Part shown: positions 43,914-52,773 of the stretch, piece by piece
How positions within the stretch are numbered: position 1 is the stretch's first letter
Layout of the letters: every line of letters starts with the position of its first letter
DNA from: Flavobacterium sp. N1736
Lineage (GTDB): Bacteria; Bacteroidota; Bacteroidia; Flavobacteriales; Flavobacteriaceae
Direction of reading: 5' to 3'
Assembly (NCBI RefSeq): GCF_025947065.1
Contig: NZ_CP109994.1
Coordinates: forward strand, 2,790,001 to 2,854,000
DNA length: 64,000 bases
Notes under the pieces: model-generated
What the model was told of the DNA's origin: nothing
The model's input: only the letters and a program-made list of their open reading frames with translations
Database searches by the model: none
Program-made: the position numbers and the translations under genes

Positions 43914-44942
43914 TTACTGAAAATTTCTTTTTCGCATTAATAGCCAAACTACAACCGGCGCACCAATTATAGACGTAATTGCATTAATTGGCAACGTGGT
44001 TTCTAATCCCGGTAATTGAGAAGCGATATCGCAAAACAACATAATTATTCCGCCATAAAAAAGCGTGCTCCAATATAAAACTGCGTGATTACTCGTTTGA
44101 AAAGTCAGCTTTGCAATATGCGGAACCGCCAAACCTATAAAAGCAATAGGGCCGGTAAAAGCCGTTATACTTCCTGCCAGAATACTTGTTGCAAATATGA
44201 TAATTAGCTGTGCTTTTTTATAATTCAAACCCATGCTTTTAGCATAATTTTCACCTAAAAGTAATGCGTTTAAAGGTTTGATGCTTCCTGCACTTAAAAG
44301 CAAACCAAAACCCACACAAACTGCCAAAACAGAAATCGATGTCCAGGAAAGATTACCAAGACTTCCTAATGACCAAAAGGTAAATTTTTGTAATTGTTCT
44401 GCTGAACTAAAATAGGTTAAAACGCCCACAATGGCGCTTGTAAAACTGCCAAACATAAGTCCGACAATTAAAATAGCCATTGTATTTCGCAATCGCTGCG
44501 CTACAAGCAAAACCAATAATAAAACCGAAACACTCCCTAATGTTGATGCAAGGACGATTCCGTATGGTGATAGTAAAATAGTTTTTAAAAATACCGGCAA
44601 AAATCCTGCGCCCAAAATAACAATGGCAACCGCTAAAATTGCTCCGGATGTTAAACCTAAAACATCTGGACCTGCTAACGGATTCCTGAATAATGTCTGC
44701 ATGAGCAAACCGCTTATCGATAATCCCACGCCAACCAAAAAGGCTGTTATCGCTTTTGGCAAACGATAGTTAATGATAATATATTCCCAGGTTGATTTAC
44801 TGGCCTGACCGCCTGTTAAACTGGTGTAAACTTCTTTGAACGGAATGGTAATGGAGCCCAAACTTATGTCCAGAAAAAACATAAATAAAAGTGCTAAACC
44901 AAGTACAGAAAACAGGATTATATTGCGCTTTGAATTTATCAA
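43914..44942 (-). CDS. Cobalamin/Fe3+-siderophore-type ABC permease (BtuC-like)
   Basis: 342 residues with about ten membrane helices. Family signatures are YIIINYRLPKAITAFLVGVG, ISGLLMQTLFRNPLAGPDVL near 81-100, and GPIAFIGLAVPHIAKLTF near 266-283, the coupling region. It forms the membrane channel of the importer. Its start follows directly on the stop of the binding-protein gene with no gap, showing coupling. Confidence 0.9.
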   Translation of the reverse strand: MINSKRNIILFSVLGLALLFMFFLDISLGSITIPFKEVYTSLTGGQASKSTWEYIIINYRLPKAITAFLVGVGLSISGLLMQTLFRNPLAGPDVLGLTSGAILAVAIVILGAGFLPVFLKTILLSPYGIVLASTLGSVSVLLLVLLVAQRLRNTMAILIVGLMFGSFTSAIVGVLTYFSSAEQLQKFTFWSLGSLGNLSWTSISVLAVCVGFGLLLSAGSIKPLNALLLGENYAKSMGLNYKKAQLIIIFATSILAGSITAFTGPIAFIGLAVPHIAKLTFQTSNHAVLYWSTLFYGGIIMLFCDIASQLPGLETTLPINAITSIIGAPVVVWLLMRKRNFQ

Positions 44943-46085
44943 TTAATTTAATTTAGAGGCGAAAGTAAACTCATAACTTGGCAATAAATCAGGATGAAAA
45001 ATCTTAATGAAATCTTTCAGCACTAAATCCGGACGGCTTGGTGCCAATTCGTAATAAACTGTTCCGCCGGTTGCTCCAAATTTGCCTTCAAAAGTGTATA
45101 CATTTTTTGAAGTAAAAGCGTCAAATTGTGTATAATGCGGATTGCTTTTCCCGAATTCGTCTAACGTTTTAAACGAACCTGAAGCGATCCAGAAATTAGC
45201 CGTTTTGGCTTTAACCAGTACTTTTTCAAAAGACAAACCTTCGCTTCCTGTTCCTTTTAAATCTGCCCATAAATAATTGGCGTGAGCATCATTCATAAAT
45301 TGTGCAACCCAGCTATTTCCTTTTGCTACATACCAAACATCTTCGTACATAGAGCCATATAAAACTGTTGAAGCGGCAGGTTTATCAGCCACTAATTTTT
45401 TCGCCTGATTGTAGCTTTCAACAATTTTATCAAACAATTCCTTTGCTTTGTCTTCTTTACCAAATAAGGCTCCGTAAAGTTTAATCCATTCTGCTTTTCC
45501 AAGAGGTGATTGTTCCATCCAATCAGCCTGAATAAAAACATTTAAACCGCTTTTTTTCAAATTATCCAACATTGCATTGTTGTTGTCAACACCAAAAGTA
45601 ACAATCAAATCCGGTGATAATTCTATTAATTGTTCAATATTTAATTTTTCGTTTTGTCCTACATTTTTAACTAAACCTTTATCGATCAGGGCTCTTGTTC
45701 TTTCTGAAGAAATATAATCGGTGTGGGGAAAACCAACTAATTTATCTTCAACATCAAGCATTTCCAAAAACGGAATATTTGTTGTCGATGTTACAACAAC
45801 AGATTCTAAAGGCACTTTTATAGTGGTATATTTTTGCAGACTATCCGGTACTTTAGCTTCTTTTTCTTTTAAAATATAAGTGAATTTTGCATTTGCATCC
45901 GGCCAGGGATCTGTAACTGTAACGACAGAATAACCGTCGTGTTTTACAATCGAAAGTCCCGAAGCAAACTCGATACTATTTTGTGGAATTTCAGATTTTA
46001 CAAGCTCTGTTGTTTCATTTTTTTTACATCCAACCAGAAGAAAAAAAGATAAAACAAAAATAAATTTAGAGAATAAATGTTTCAT
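44943..46085 (-). CDS. Cobalamin/siderophore-type substrate-binding lipoprotein (BtuF-like)
   Basis: 380 residues from the chosen start MKHLFSKFIFVLSFFLLVGC, a lipoprotein signal with cysteine 20. The two-lobed fold is seen in VVVTSTTNIPFLEMLDVEDKL, IEQLIELSPDLIVTFG and the linking helix. It captures ligand in the periplasm for the BtuCD-like pair. An ATG four codons upstream is possible. First gene of the three-gene operon. Confidence 0.88.
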   Translation of the reverse strand: MKHLFSKFIFVLSFFLLVGCKKNETTELVKSEIPQNSIEFASGLSIVKHDGYSVVTVTDPWPDANAKFTYILKEKEAKVPDSLQKYTTIKVPLESVVVTSTTNIPFLEMLDVEDKLVGFPHTDYISSERTRALIDKGLVKNVGQNEKLNIEQLIELSPDLIVTFGVDNNNAMLDNLKKSGLNVFIQADWMEQSPLGKAEWIKLYGALFGKEDKAKELFDKIVESYNQAKKLVADKPAASTVLYGSMYEDVWYVAKGNSWVAQFMNDAHANYLWADLKGTGSEGLSFEKVLVKAKTANFWIASGSFKTLDEFGKSNPHYTQFDAFTSKNVYTFEGKFGATGGTVYYELAPSRPDLVLKDFIKIFHPDLLPSYEFTFASKLN

Positions 46086-46188
46086 ATTGTAGGTCATATT
46101 GCTTTTAGAGACTCTGTATCGCTATTTTTCAGCATCATCATCAGTGATTTCAGATGATATGATTTGATAATTGCGTTTTCAATAACGA

Positions 46189-46196
46189 CAAAGGTA
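46189..46196 (-). promoter_or_regulatory. -7 box of the B12 ABC importer operon
   Basis: TACCTTTG on the minus strand, about 100 bases before the start, leaving a long untranslated leader. No cobalamin riboswitch consensus was found in that leader. Confidence 0.5.
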
Positions 46197-46263
46197 GCGT
46201 AATTTATAAATTTTTTATTTACCTTTATTCTTACAAAAACCAAATTTATCTTTTACCTTATAT

Positions 46264-46629
46264 ATGAATACCACAAAAACCAAAATTTGCTCTAGTTGCG
46301 ACTCTGGATTTAGTTGCGGAGATATTTCTGTTGAAAACAAATGTTGGTGTAATGAGTACCCTCCTATTTTCAATCTTTCTGAAGGAGGCGATTGCCTTTG
46401 TCCTTCGTGTTTTAAAGAAGCTTGTATGGACAAAATTGATGCGTATATAGAAACAATGACGCCTCAAAAAGCACTCCAAAATAAAGCCTTATCTTTACCA
46501 AAAACCGAAAAACTAATTGAAGATATTGATTATTATATCGAAAATGGCAATTATGTTTTTACAGCCTGGTTTCATCTAAAAAGAGGAACTTGCTGCGAAA
46601 ACAAATGTCGGCATTGCCCTTATCAATAA
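46264..46629 (+). CDS. Cysteine-rich CWC protein with DUF5522-like C-terminus
   Basis: 121 residues with 13 cysteines. The N-terminal half has CSSCDSGFSCGD, CWCNEYP and CLCPSCFKEAC, suggesting a zinc- or iron-binding knuckle. The C-terminal half (YIENGNYVFTAWFHLKRGTC and CENKCRHCPY) is the DUF5522 type. Function is unknown. It is divergent from the importer operon; a role in metal handling would fit, but is not shown. Confidence 0.8.
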   Translation: MNTTKTKICSSCDSGFSCGDISVENKCWCNEYPPIFNLSEGGDCLCPSCFKEACMDKIDAYIETMTPQKALQNKALSLPKTEKLIEDIDYYIENGNYVFTAWFHLKRGTCCENKCRHCPYQ

Positions 46630-46679
46630 TTGTTAATTATAAATTGTACTTTACTTCTTAAAAATTCAATTGGTCTTTT

Positions 46680-46767
46680 GCGTTAGGGATAGAAACGATA
46701 TCCTTTTATTTTTTTTCTTTAAAAAAATAAAAGATATAGTGGATAGCCCGACCGTAGGGAACGCCAT
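46680..46767. repeat. Intergenic hairpin element (GCGTTAGGGATAGAAACG type)
   Basis: GCGTTAGGGATAGAAACG at the left and GGATAGCCCGACC at the right flank a stem ATATCCTTTTATTTTTTT paired with AAAAAAATAAAAGATAT. From memory, near-identical intergenic elements recur in Flavobacterium genomes; only one copy is present here. Confidence 0.6.
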
Positions 46768-46806
46768 TATAATTCATAACTCAAAACTCAAAATTAAAAA
46801 TTAAAA

Positions 46807-47316
46807 ATGATTTACTTAATTACCGGCGGCGAACGATCAGGAAAAAGCAGTTATGCACAAAGTTTGGCTTTGCAGCTTTCAAATTCTCCAATTTATGTTG
46901 CAACAGCCAGAAAGTGGGACGATGATTTTCAGCATAGAATTAACCGACACAAACAAGAACGTGATGAACGCTGGACTAATATTGAAAATGATAAATATTT
47001 TAGCGAACTTGATTTTTCAGGAAAAACAGTATTGATTGATTGCGTTACGCTTTGGCTGACCAACTTTTTTGTTGACACTGATAATGATGTAAACCTTAGT
47101 CTGGAAGAAGTAAAAAGGGAATTTCTTTCGATTGCAGATCAGAAGAATGTAACACTGATTATCGTTACAAATGAAATAGGAATGGGCGTTCATGCAGAAA
47201 CTCATATTGGCAGAAAATTTACAGAATTACAAGGCTGGATGAATCAGTTTCTGGCTTCAAAAGCAGATGAAGTTGTGTTGATGGTTTCCGGAATTCCGGT
47301 TAAAATTAAAGGTTAA
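46807..47316 (+). CDS. cobU: Adenosylcobinamide kinase / adenosylcobinamide-phosphate guanylyltransferase
   Basis: 169 residues. It starts IYLITGGERSGKSSYAQSLA with the P-loop GGERSGKS. Further motifs are YVATARKWDDDFQHRINRHK with the guanylylated histidine, and LIIVTNEIGMGVHAETHIGR near 117-136. It phosphorylates adenosylcobinamide and then adds GMP, preparing it for CobS. It is the first gene of a plus-strand run with the bluB-cobT fusion, cobS and cobC. Confidence 0.95.
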   Translation: MIYLITGGERSGKSSYAQSLALQLSNSPIYVATARKWDDDFQHRINRHKQERDERWTNIENDKYFSELDFSGKTVLIDCVTLWLTNFFVDTDNDVNLSLEEVKREFLSIADQKNVTLIIVTNEIGMGVHAETHIGRKFTELQGWMNQFLASKADEVVLMVSGIPVKIKG

Positions 47317-47501
47317 CAATTGCAAAGTTCAATGTCAATTACAAAAATCAATAGCAATTACAAAAATCAATAATAAAGAAATTTCAATAGTAAAATTCCA
47401 AAACGCTGCCTTAACTTTACATAACTTCAAATGATACTATTTTAATTTCATTTTCGATTTACTGAAATTAATTTTGAAGCTGATATTGAACTTTGCAATT
47501 G
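47317..47501. repeat. Long imperfect inverted repeat between cobU and bluB-cobT
   Basis: CAATTGCAAAGTTCAATGTC at 47317 pairs with GATATTGAACTTTGCAATTG at 47482 with two mismatches. Inside it CAATTACAAAAATCAATA is directly repeated. The 185-base element fills the gap within the B12 operon. Confidence 0.7.
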
Positions 47502-47514
47502 ATATTGAAAAATT

Positions 47515-49194
47515 ATGAGCTATTTAGATGATATACTAAAATCGCGTCGCGATACCCGACATTTTACAACCGATGAAGTTCCTGATGAAGTTATAGAAAA
47601 AGCTTTACAGGCGGGACATTGGGCGCCTTCGGTTGGACTTACGGACGCTACACGATATTATATTATTAAATCGGCCGAAGTAAAATGTGCGATTAAAGAT
47701 TTGTTTTTGGACTATAATAAAAAAGCAGAAGAATTAACAGATAATCCCGAACAAAAACAGCATTATAAATCACTGAAACTGGAGGCAATTGAAGAAGCAC
47801 CAATCGGCCTTATTATTGCTTATGACAGATCTGTTTTAAATCAATTTACGATTGGAACTGTTGGCAGTAATGAGGCTGTAAAATTTAGTTCGGTTTGCGC
47901 AGCTCAAAATATTTGGCTTTCGCTTACAGAACAAGGATATGGTATGGGATGGGTTTCGATTTTGAATTATTATCAGTTTAAAAAGATACTCAATTTACCT
48001 GAAAATATTGAGCCTTTGGGTTATTTCTGCATAGGAAAACCAGCTACAAATTACGATAATCAGCCCATGCTTCAGCAATTGCACTGGAAACAAAAATCAG
48101 AAGCTCCGGATTGTACCGAAATCAAAAATGTTTCTGAAAATTATGTTTCTGATCTTCAATTTAAGGATAAAACAGGGGTCGAAAACTCAGATAATTTCAA
48201 TACCCTTTTGCAGGAAAAAATAGATTCTAAAACCAAACCAATTGGTGCTTTAGGCACTTTAGAAGCTTTGGCTTTTCAGCTAGGAACTGTTTTTGAAACT
48301 CTGGAACCAAAAATTATAAACCCAAATATTGTTGTTTTTGCCGCAGATCACGGAATCGCAAATCATGGCGTAAGTGCTTATCCACAAGATGTAACGAGGC
48401 AAATGGTTGGTAATTTTCTCGATGGCGGCGCAGCAATTAACATTTTTTGTAAGCAAAACAACATTCAATTATCTATTGTAGATGCAGGCGTCAATTATGA
48501 TTTTCCGACGAATGCAAATTTAATTAACGCTAAAATCGCCAAAGGAACGCAGTCCTTTCTACATATTCCGGCAATGAGCGAAGAAGAATTACAATTGTGT
48601 TTTGAAAAAGGAAAATCTATTGTTGAAGATATTGCAAAAACAGGTTCGAATTGCATCGGTTTTGGTGAAATGGGAATTGGAAATACCTCAACTGCTTCTG
48701 TTTTAATGAGTCTCTTAACTGGTTTTTCTCTTGAAGAGTGTGTTGGAAAAGGAACTGGTGTTGAAAATGAAAAACTGATTCAAAAACAGGATATTCTTAA
48801 AAAAGCAATCGAAAATTATTCTGGTCAGACCGAATTAATGCAGCAGCTTGCCTATTTTGGCGGTTTTGAAATCATGCAGATTGCCAGCGGAATGCTGACT
48901 GCTTTTGAAAACAAAATGATTATTCTGGTAGATGGTTTTATTTGTAGTGTAGCTTTTTTAATTGCATTCAAAATAAATCCCGACATTATAAAAAATGCTG
49001 TTTTTTGTCATTGTTCTGCCGAAAAAGCACATCAAAAATTGCTTGATTATTTAAATGTAAAACCCATTTTAAATCTTGATCTTCGTTTGGGCGAAGGAAC
49101 GGGTTGCGCTATTGCTTTTCCCATTTTAAAATCGGCAGAAGCCTTTTTAAATGAAATGGCGAGTTTTGAAAGTGCCGGTGTTAGTAGGAAGTAA
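47515..49194 (+). CDS. BluB-CobT fusion: dimethylbenzimidazole synthase and phosphoribosyltransferase
   Basis: 559 residues. Residues 1-195 are BluB, a nitroreductase-fold enzyme that cuts FMN with O2 to make 5,6-dimethylbenzimidazole (RRDTRHFTTDEVPDEVIEKA, HWAPSVGLTDATRYYIIK, GYGMGWVSILN). After a linker (about 195-225), CobT starts at KIDSKTKPIGALGTLEALAF and includes GIGNTSTASVLMSLL and RLGEGTGCAIAFPILKSAEA with the catalytic glutamate. CobT attaches the base to ribose phosphate from nicotinate mononucleotide, giving alpha-ribazole phosphate. Fusing them would hand the lower ligand straight on. No stop or frameshift separates the parts. Confidence 0.94.
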   Translation: MSYLDDILKSRRDTRHFTTDEVPDEVIEKALQAGHWAPSVGLTDATRYYIIKSAEVKCAIKDLFLDYNKKAEELTDNPEQKQHYKSLKLEAIEEAPIGLIIAYDRSVLNQFTIGTVGSNEAVKFSSVCAAQNIWLSLTEQGYGMGWVSILNYYQFKKILNLPENIEPLGYFCIGKPATNYDNQPMLQQLHWKQKSEAPDCTEIKNVSENYVSDLQFKDKTGVENSDNFNTLLQEKIDSKTKPIGALGTLEALAFQLGTVFETLEPKIINPNIVVFAADHGIANHGVSAYPQDVTRQMVGNFLDGGAAINIFCKQNNIQLSIVDAGVNYDFPTNANLINAKIAKGTQSFLHIPAMSEEELQLCFEKGKSIVEDIAKTGSNCIGFGEMGIGNTSTASVLMSLLTGFSLEECVGKGTGVENEKLIQKQDILKKAIENYSGQTELMQQLAYFGGFEIMQIASGMLTAFENKMIILVDGFICSVAFLIAFKINPDIIKNAVFCHCSAEKAHQKLLDYLNVKPILNLDLRLGEGTGCAIAFPILKSAEAFLNEMASFESAGVSRK

Positions 49195-49197
49195 CTT

Positions 49198-49276
49198 TTG
49201 TCATTGCGAGGAACGACGCAATCACATTCGCTGAATCCGTTATTAGTGAGATTGCTTCGTTCCTCGCAATGACAAA
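49198..49276. repeat. Palindromic GTCATTGCGAGGAACGA repeat
   Basis: TTGTCATTGCGAGGAACGAC at 49198 and GTTCCTCGCAATGACAA at its right end form a near-perfect hairpin of about 79 bases. Same family as 26531-26604 and the half-copy at 24031. It lies between bluB-cobT and cobS. Confidence 0.88.
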
Positions 49277-49298
49277 CTAAATTAAAAACACAATCTTA

Positions 49299-50090
49299 AT
49301 GAAAAAAGAACTACATATTTTCTTTACCTGTTTAATGTTCTATACCAGAATTCCCTGCCCGAAAAACATCGATCATAATCCTGATTATTTAAATAAAGCC
49401 ACGAGATATTTTCCTTTTATTGGATGGATTGTTGGCAGTATTTCGTTTTTTGCTTTCTATCTTTTTTCTTTTTTTCTATCAACAGAAACTGCTGTTATTT
49501 TAGCAATTATAACGTCTGTATTAACAACCGGAGCTTTTCATGAAGATGGATTTGCTGATGTCTGCGATGGTTTTGGCGGAGGCTGGACTAAAGAAAAAAT
49601 TCTGACAATTATGAAAGATAGCGCCATTGGTGCTTACGGAGCAATTGGTTTGGTTTTATTGTTTTTATTAAAATTCAAATTACTTTCAGAAGTTATTTTA
49701 CTTTTTACCGATAACAATTCTCTTTTTCTGATATTTATTTTATTCGTTTCTGCTCATGCTTTGAGTCGGCTGGCTGCAATTTCGATCATATTTACACATG
49801 AATATTCAAGGGAAGATGCTTCAAGCAAAAGTAAACCAATTGCGAATAAACACAGTTGGAAAGAAGTTTTTGGCGCTTTTTTCTTTGGATTAATTCCTTT
49901 ATTGGCACTCTCCTATTTTAACTATAAAATTCTATTTGCTATAATTCCTGTTTTTATAACGCGTTATTTTCTGGCTCGCTATTTTCAAAAATGGATTGAT
50001 GGTTATACCGGAGATTGTCTTGGCGCTACGCAACAAATTTGTGAGGTTATGTATTATTTAAGTATTCTTTTTTTATGGAAGTTTATCTAA
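49299..50090 (+). CDS. cobS: Adenosylcobinamide-GDP ribazoletransferase (cobalamin synthase)
   Basis: 263 residues with about six membrane helices. The signature GAFHEDGFADVCDGFGGGWT near 79-98 is the metal- and substrate-binding site, with KIMKDSAIGAYG-like sequence after it (LTIMKDSAIGAYGAIG). It joins adenosylcobinamide-GDP with alpha-ribazole (phosphate), the last assembly step of cobalamin. Its end overlaps cobC by 16 bases. Confidence 0.95.
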   Translation: MKKELHIFFTCLMFYTRIPCPKNIDHNPDYLNKATRYFPFIGWIVGSISFFAFYLFSFFLSTETAVILAIITSVLTTGAFHEDGFADVCDGFGGGWTKEKILTIMKDSAIGAYGAIGLVLLFLLKFKLLSEVILLFTDNNSLFLIFILFVSAHALSRLAAISIIFTHEYSREDASSKSKPIANKHSWKEVFGAFFFGLIPLLALSYFNYKILFAIIPVFITRYFLARYFQKWIDGYTGDCLGATQQICEVMYYLSILFLWKFI

Positions 50091-50611
50091 TTCGCCATAC
50101 CGAAACAATTTGCGAAAAAGGAGTCTGTTACGGACAATCGGATGTTTTGATTGCTGAACCATTTGATTTGGTTTTCGAAAACATTATTTCGCAATTACCT
50201 GTCGAAGCAATTATTTTCTCAAGTCCGTTAAAACGCTGTACGGTTTTAGCAAAATACATTCAGAATAAAATAAAAACCATTTCTTATAATGAAGATGATC
50301 GGCTGAAGGAAATGAACTTTGGTGATTGGGAAATGAAAAACTGGAATACTATTCCGCCTGAACAACTAAATCCGTGGATGGAAGATTTTGTAAATATTCC
50401 GGCTTCAAACGGTGAATCTTTTACTGAACTGCATAAAAGAGTTGGAGACTTTTTATCTGATCAAATAGTAAAAAATAAAGACAAGCCTGTTATTATAGTT
50501 TCTCACGCCGGAGTAGTTAGAAGTATTTTATGTCATTATAACTCATTGCCTTTAAAAGACGCATTTCAAAATAAAGTTGATTTTGGACAAGTAATAAAAA
50601 TAGTACTTTAA
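50075..50611 (+). CDS. cobC: Alpha-ribazole phosphatase / histidine phosphatase
   Basis: 178 residues of the phosphoglycerate-mutase-like superfamily. The catalytic histidine is in IRHTETI (6-12); other motifs are SSPLKRCTVLA near 50-60, LKEMNFGDWE near 79-88, and VIIVSHAGVVRSIL near 142-155. It removes the phosphate from alpha-ribazole-5'-phosphate or cobalamin phosphate. Overlap with cobS supports this over a general phosphatase. Confidence 0.9.
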   Translation: MEVYLIRHTETICEKGVCYGQSDVLIAEPFDLVFENIISQLPVEAIIFSSPLKRCTVLAKYIQNKIKTISYNEDDRLKEMNFGDWEMKNWNTIPPEQLNPWMEDFVNIPASNGESFTELHKRVGDFLSDQIVKNKDKPVIIVSHAGVVRSILCHYNSLPLKDAFQNKVDFGQVIKIVL

Positions 50612-50652
50612 ACATCCTTTTGTTGAAAATTTGATACAAAAAGTGAAACAAA

Positions 50653-50685
50653 TTTGAACATTCGACGATTTTAACTTTATCTTTG
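50653..50685 (+). promoter_or_regulatory. Promoter of the riboswitch-btuB transcript
   Basis: TTTG at 50653-50656, a 21-base spacer and TATCTTTG at 50678-50685, a full match to the Bacteroidetes consensus. It sits a few bases before the cobalamin riboswitch. Confidence 0.82.
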
Positions 50686-50690
50686 CAGGA

Positions 50691-50880
50691 AATTAAGGTT
50701 GTGTTTTATTGAAACACATTAAAAGGGAATCAAGTAAATTCTTGAGCTGTACCCGCAACTGTAAGCTTTATTCTGAAAAGAATGCTTGTTGTTAACTACA
50801 AACCACTGCTCGCCCCGCGAGTGGGAAGGTAAACAACAAGACGCGAGCCAGGAGACCTGCCTTTGTAACAAATATCGAAC
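50691..50880 (+). ncRNA. Cobalamin (AdoCbl-type) riboswitch
   Basis: Conserved blocks appear in order: AAAAGGGAATCAAGT, GAGCTGTACCCGCAACTGTAA, an ACCACTG and GGGAAGG core, and the B12 box ACGCGAGCCAGGAGACCTGCC split as GACGCGAGCCAGGAGACC then TGCC. It lies between the promoter and the BtuB-like receptor start, so corrinoid binding should shut off receptor and lipoprotein expression. Confidence 0.97.
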
Positions 50881-50905
50881 TCTCGGGAAAAAGAGTGTAG
50901 AAATT

Positions 50906-52768
50906 ATGACTTTAAAAAAACGTTTTACATTTTGTTTACTATTGCTGTGCCAATTTATTTCGGCGCAAAATGACTCTGTTAATAAACTTAGAGAAGTTAT
51001 AGTTTCTGATGTTAATCTTAAAAAATACTCCAATTCACAATCAGTTCAGGTTTTAAATGATTCTGTTATCAATAAAAACTCATCTTCTTTAACGTCACTT
51101 TTAAATTACAATACTGTTATTTATTTTAAAGAAAATGGTTTAGGAATGACTTCATCACCTTCTTTTAGAGGAACAACGGGTGCGCAAACCGCTGTTATCT
51201 GGAACGGAATAAATATCAATTCACAATTTTTAGGTGAGGCCGATTTTAATACTATCGGAACCAGAGATTTTAATTCAATTACTGTAAAAGCCGGTGGAGG
51301 AAGCGTTTTATACGGAAGCAGTGCCATTGGAGGAAGTATTCACCTGAATAATGATTTGAGATTTAAAGATGAATTCTCTAATCAGGTATTTTTTAGTTTG
51401 GGAAGCTACAATACTTTGAGTGCCAATTACCGCGCTATTGTTTCGTCTAACAAATATAGTTTACAAGTAAATATTTCAAGAAACAGCTCGGATAATGATT
51501 TTAAATATCCCGGTAATTCAAATGAAAGAAACATAAATGGTGATTATTATAACACCAGTATGAATACGACTTTTGGCTATAAAATAGACGCTAAAAATAC
51601 TATAAAAGCATACAGCCAGTTTTACGATTCTGAACGTCATTTTTCTTTGGCTACACCTACAGAGAGCAAAACAAAATATAACGATTTTAACACCCGAAAT
51701 TTATTAGAATGGGAAAGTCTTTTTAATCGTTTTACTTCAAAATTGAAATTAGCACATATTGGTGAATCATATAAATATTTTCCAAGTATTACTTCAGAAT
51801 TATTCACTTATGGAAAAGTCGAAACATCGATTATAAAATATGATTTGGCTTTTGATGTAAATGATAAAATTAAACTAAATGCTATTGTCGACTATAGTCG
51901 TAATAAAGGTTATGGTTCAAGTATCGATAATGTAAAGCGAGAAGTTGGTTCGGCTAGTTTGTTACTAAGTCATTTAGTAACGGAGAAATGGGATTATAAT
52001 GCCAGTATTCGCCAGGAAGTAACAGATAATTATGGTAATCCGTTTCTGTTTTCATTTGGAACACGGTATCAGTTTACTGATTTCTATCGTGTGAAATTTA
52101 ATGCTTCAAAAAATTTCAGAATGCCCACTTATAATGATTTGTTTTGGGAAGGAAGCGGCAATCCTGATCTAAAACCCGAAACTTCATATCAGGCTGAAAT
52201 TGGCAATGAGTTTTTTATAAAGAATTTTTCTGTTTCTGTAACTGCCTATTATAATGCTATCAAAGACTTATTACGCTGGGTTCCGAGGCAAGGAAGCGGT
52301 GATGCGTGGTCTCCTGAAAACACAGACAAAGTAAGAGCTTATGGCGCAGAAGTTTTAGCAGAATGGAAACCAAAAATAGGAAACAACAATTTTACGATTA
52401 ACGGAACCTATGCTTATACCGTTTCTGAAAGCAAACAATTAATAAAAGGAGAATCTGTTTACAAACAATTAATCTACGTTCCTTACCATAAATTGACAGG
52501 ATCAGTTTCATACAACTGGAAAAAACTGTCTTCTTATTTTCAATATTTATACAATGGAGAAGTTTACAGCACTCCGTTTAATAATCCTGCTACAAGAGTA
52601 AAAGATTATAACATTGGCAATATTGGCGTTGATTATGACTTTGGAAAAAAGAATACATACAAACTTGGCTTTAAAGTCCTTAATGTTTGGAATGAAAACT
52701 ACCAACCAATCATAAACAGACAAATGCCGGGAAGAAATTACACGATATACATAAACCTTAATTTTTAA
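50906..52768 (+). CDS. TonB-dependent cobalamin receptor (BtuB-like)
   Basis: 620 residues from ATG at 50906. MTLKKRFTFCLLLLCQFISA is a signal peptide. A plug domain follows (LREVIVSDVNLKKYSNSQSV, then TAVIWNGININ and GGGSVLYGSSAIGGSI), and then a 22-strand barrel ending YTIYINLNF. An open frame reaches back to 50786 but that part lies inside the riboswitch and is not protein. Corrinoid as substrate is supported by the riboswitch and neighbours. It lacks the long N-terminal extension of SusC-type receptors. Confidence 0.93.
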   Translation: MTLKKRFTFCLLLLCQFISAQNDSVNKLREVIVSDVNLKKYSNSQSVQVLNDSVINKNSSSLTSLLNYNTVIYFKENGLGMTSSPSFRGTTGAQTAVIWNGININSQFLGEADFNTIGTRDFNSITVKAGGGSVLYGSSAIGGSIHLNNDLRFKDEFSNQVFFSLGSYNTLSANYRAIVSSNKYSLQVNISRNSSDNDFKYPGNSNERNINGDYYNTSMNTTFGYKIDAKNTIKAYSQFYDSERHFSLATPTESKTKYNDFNTRNLLEWESLFNRFTSKLKLAHIGESYKYFPSITSELFTYGKVETSIIKYDLAFDVNDKIKLNAIVDYSRNKGYGSSIDNVKREVGSASLLLSHLVTEKWDYNASIRQEVTDNYGNPFLFSFGTRYQFTDFYRVKFNASKNFRMPTYNDLFWEGSGNPDLKPETSYQAEIGNEFFIKNFSVSVTAYYNAIKDLLRWVPRQGSGDAWSPENTDKVRAYGAEVLAEWKPKIGNNNFTINGTYAYTVSESKQLIKGESVYKQLIYVPYHKLTGSVSYNWKKLSSYFQYLYNGEVYSTPFNNPATRVKDYNIGNIGVDYDFGKKNTYKLGFKVLNVWNENYQPIINRQMPGRNYTIYINLNF

Positions 52769-52773
52769 ATACC

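Noticed and set aside
46215..46479. Antisense frames over the CWC cysteine-rich gene
   Set aside because: The plus-strand frame carries 13 patterned cysteines; the antisense frames have no recognisable content.
50786..50905. N-terminal extension of the BtuB-like receptor
   Set aside because: The codons lie within the riboswitch, have no signal peptide and precede a proper signal-peptide start at 50906.
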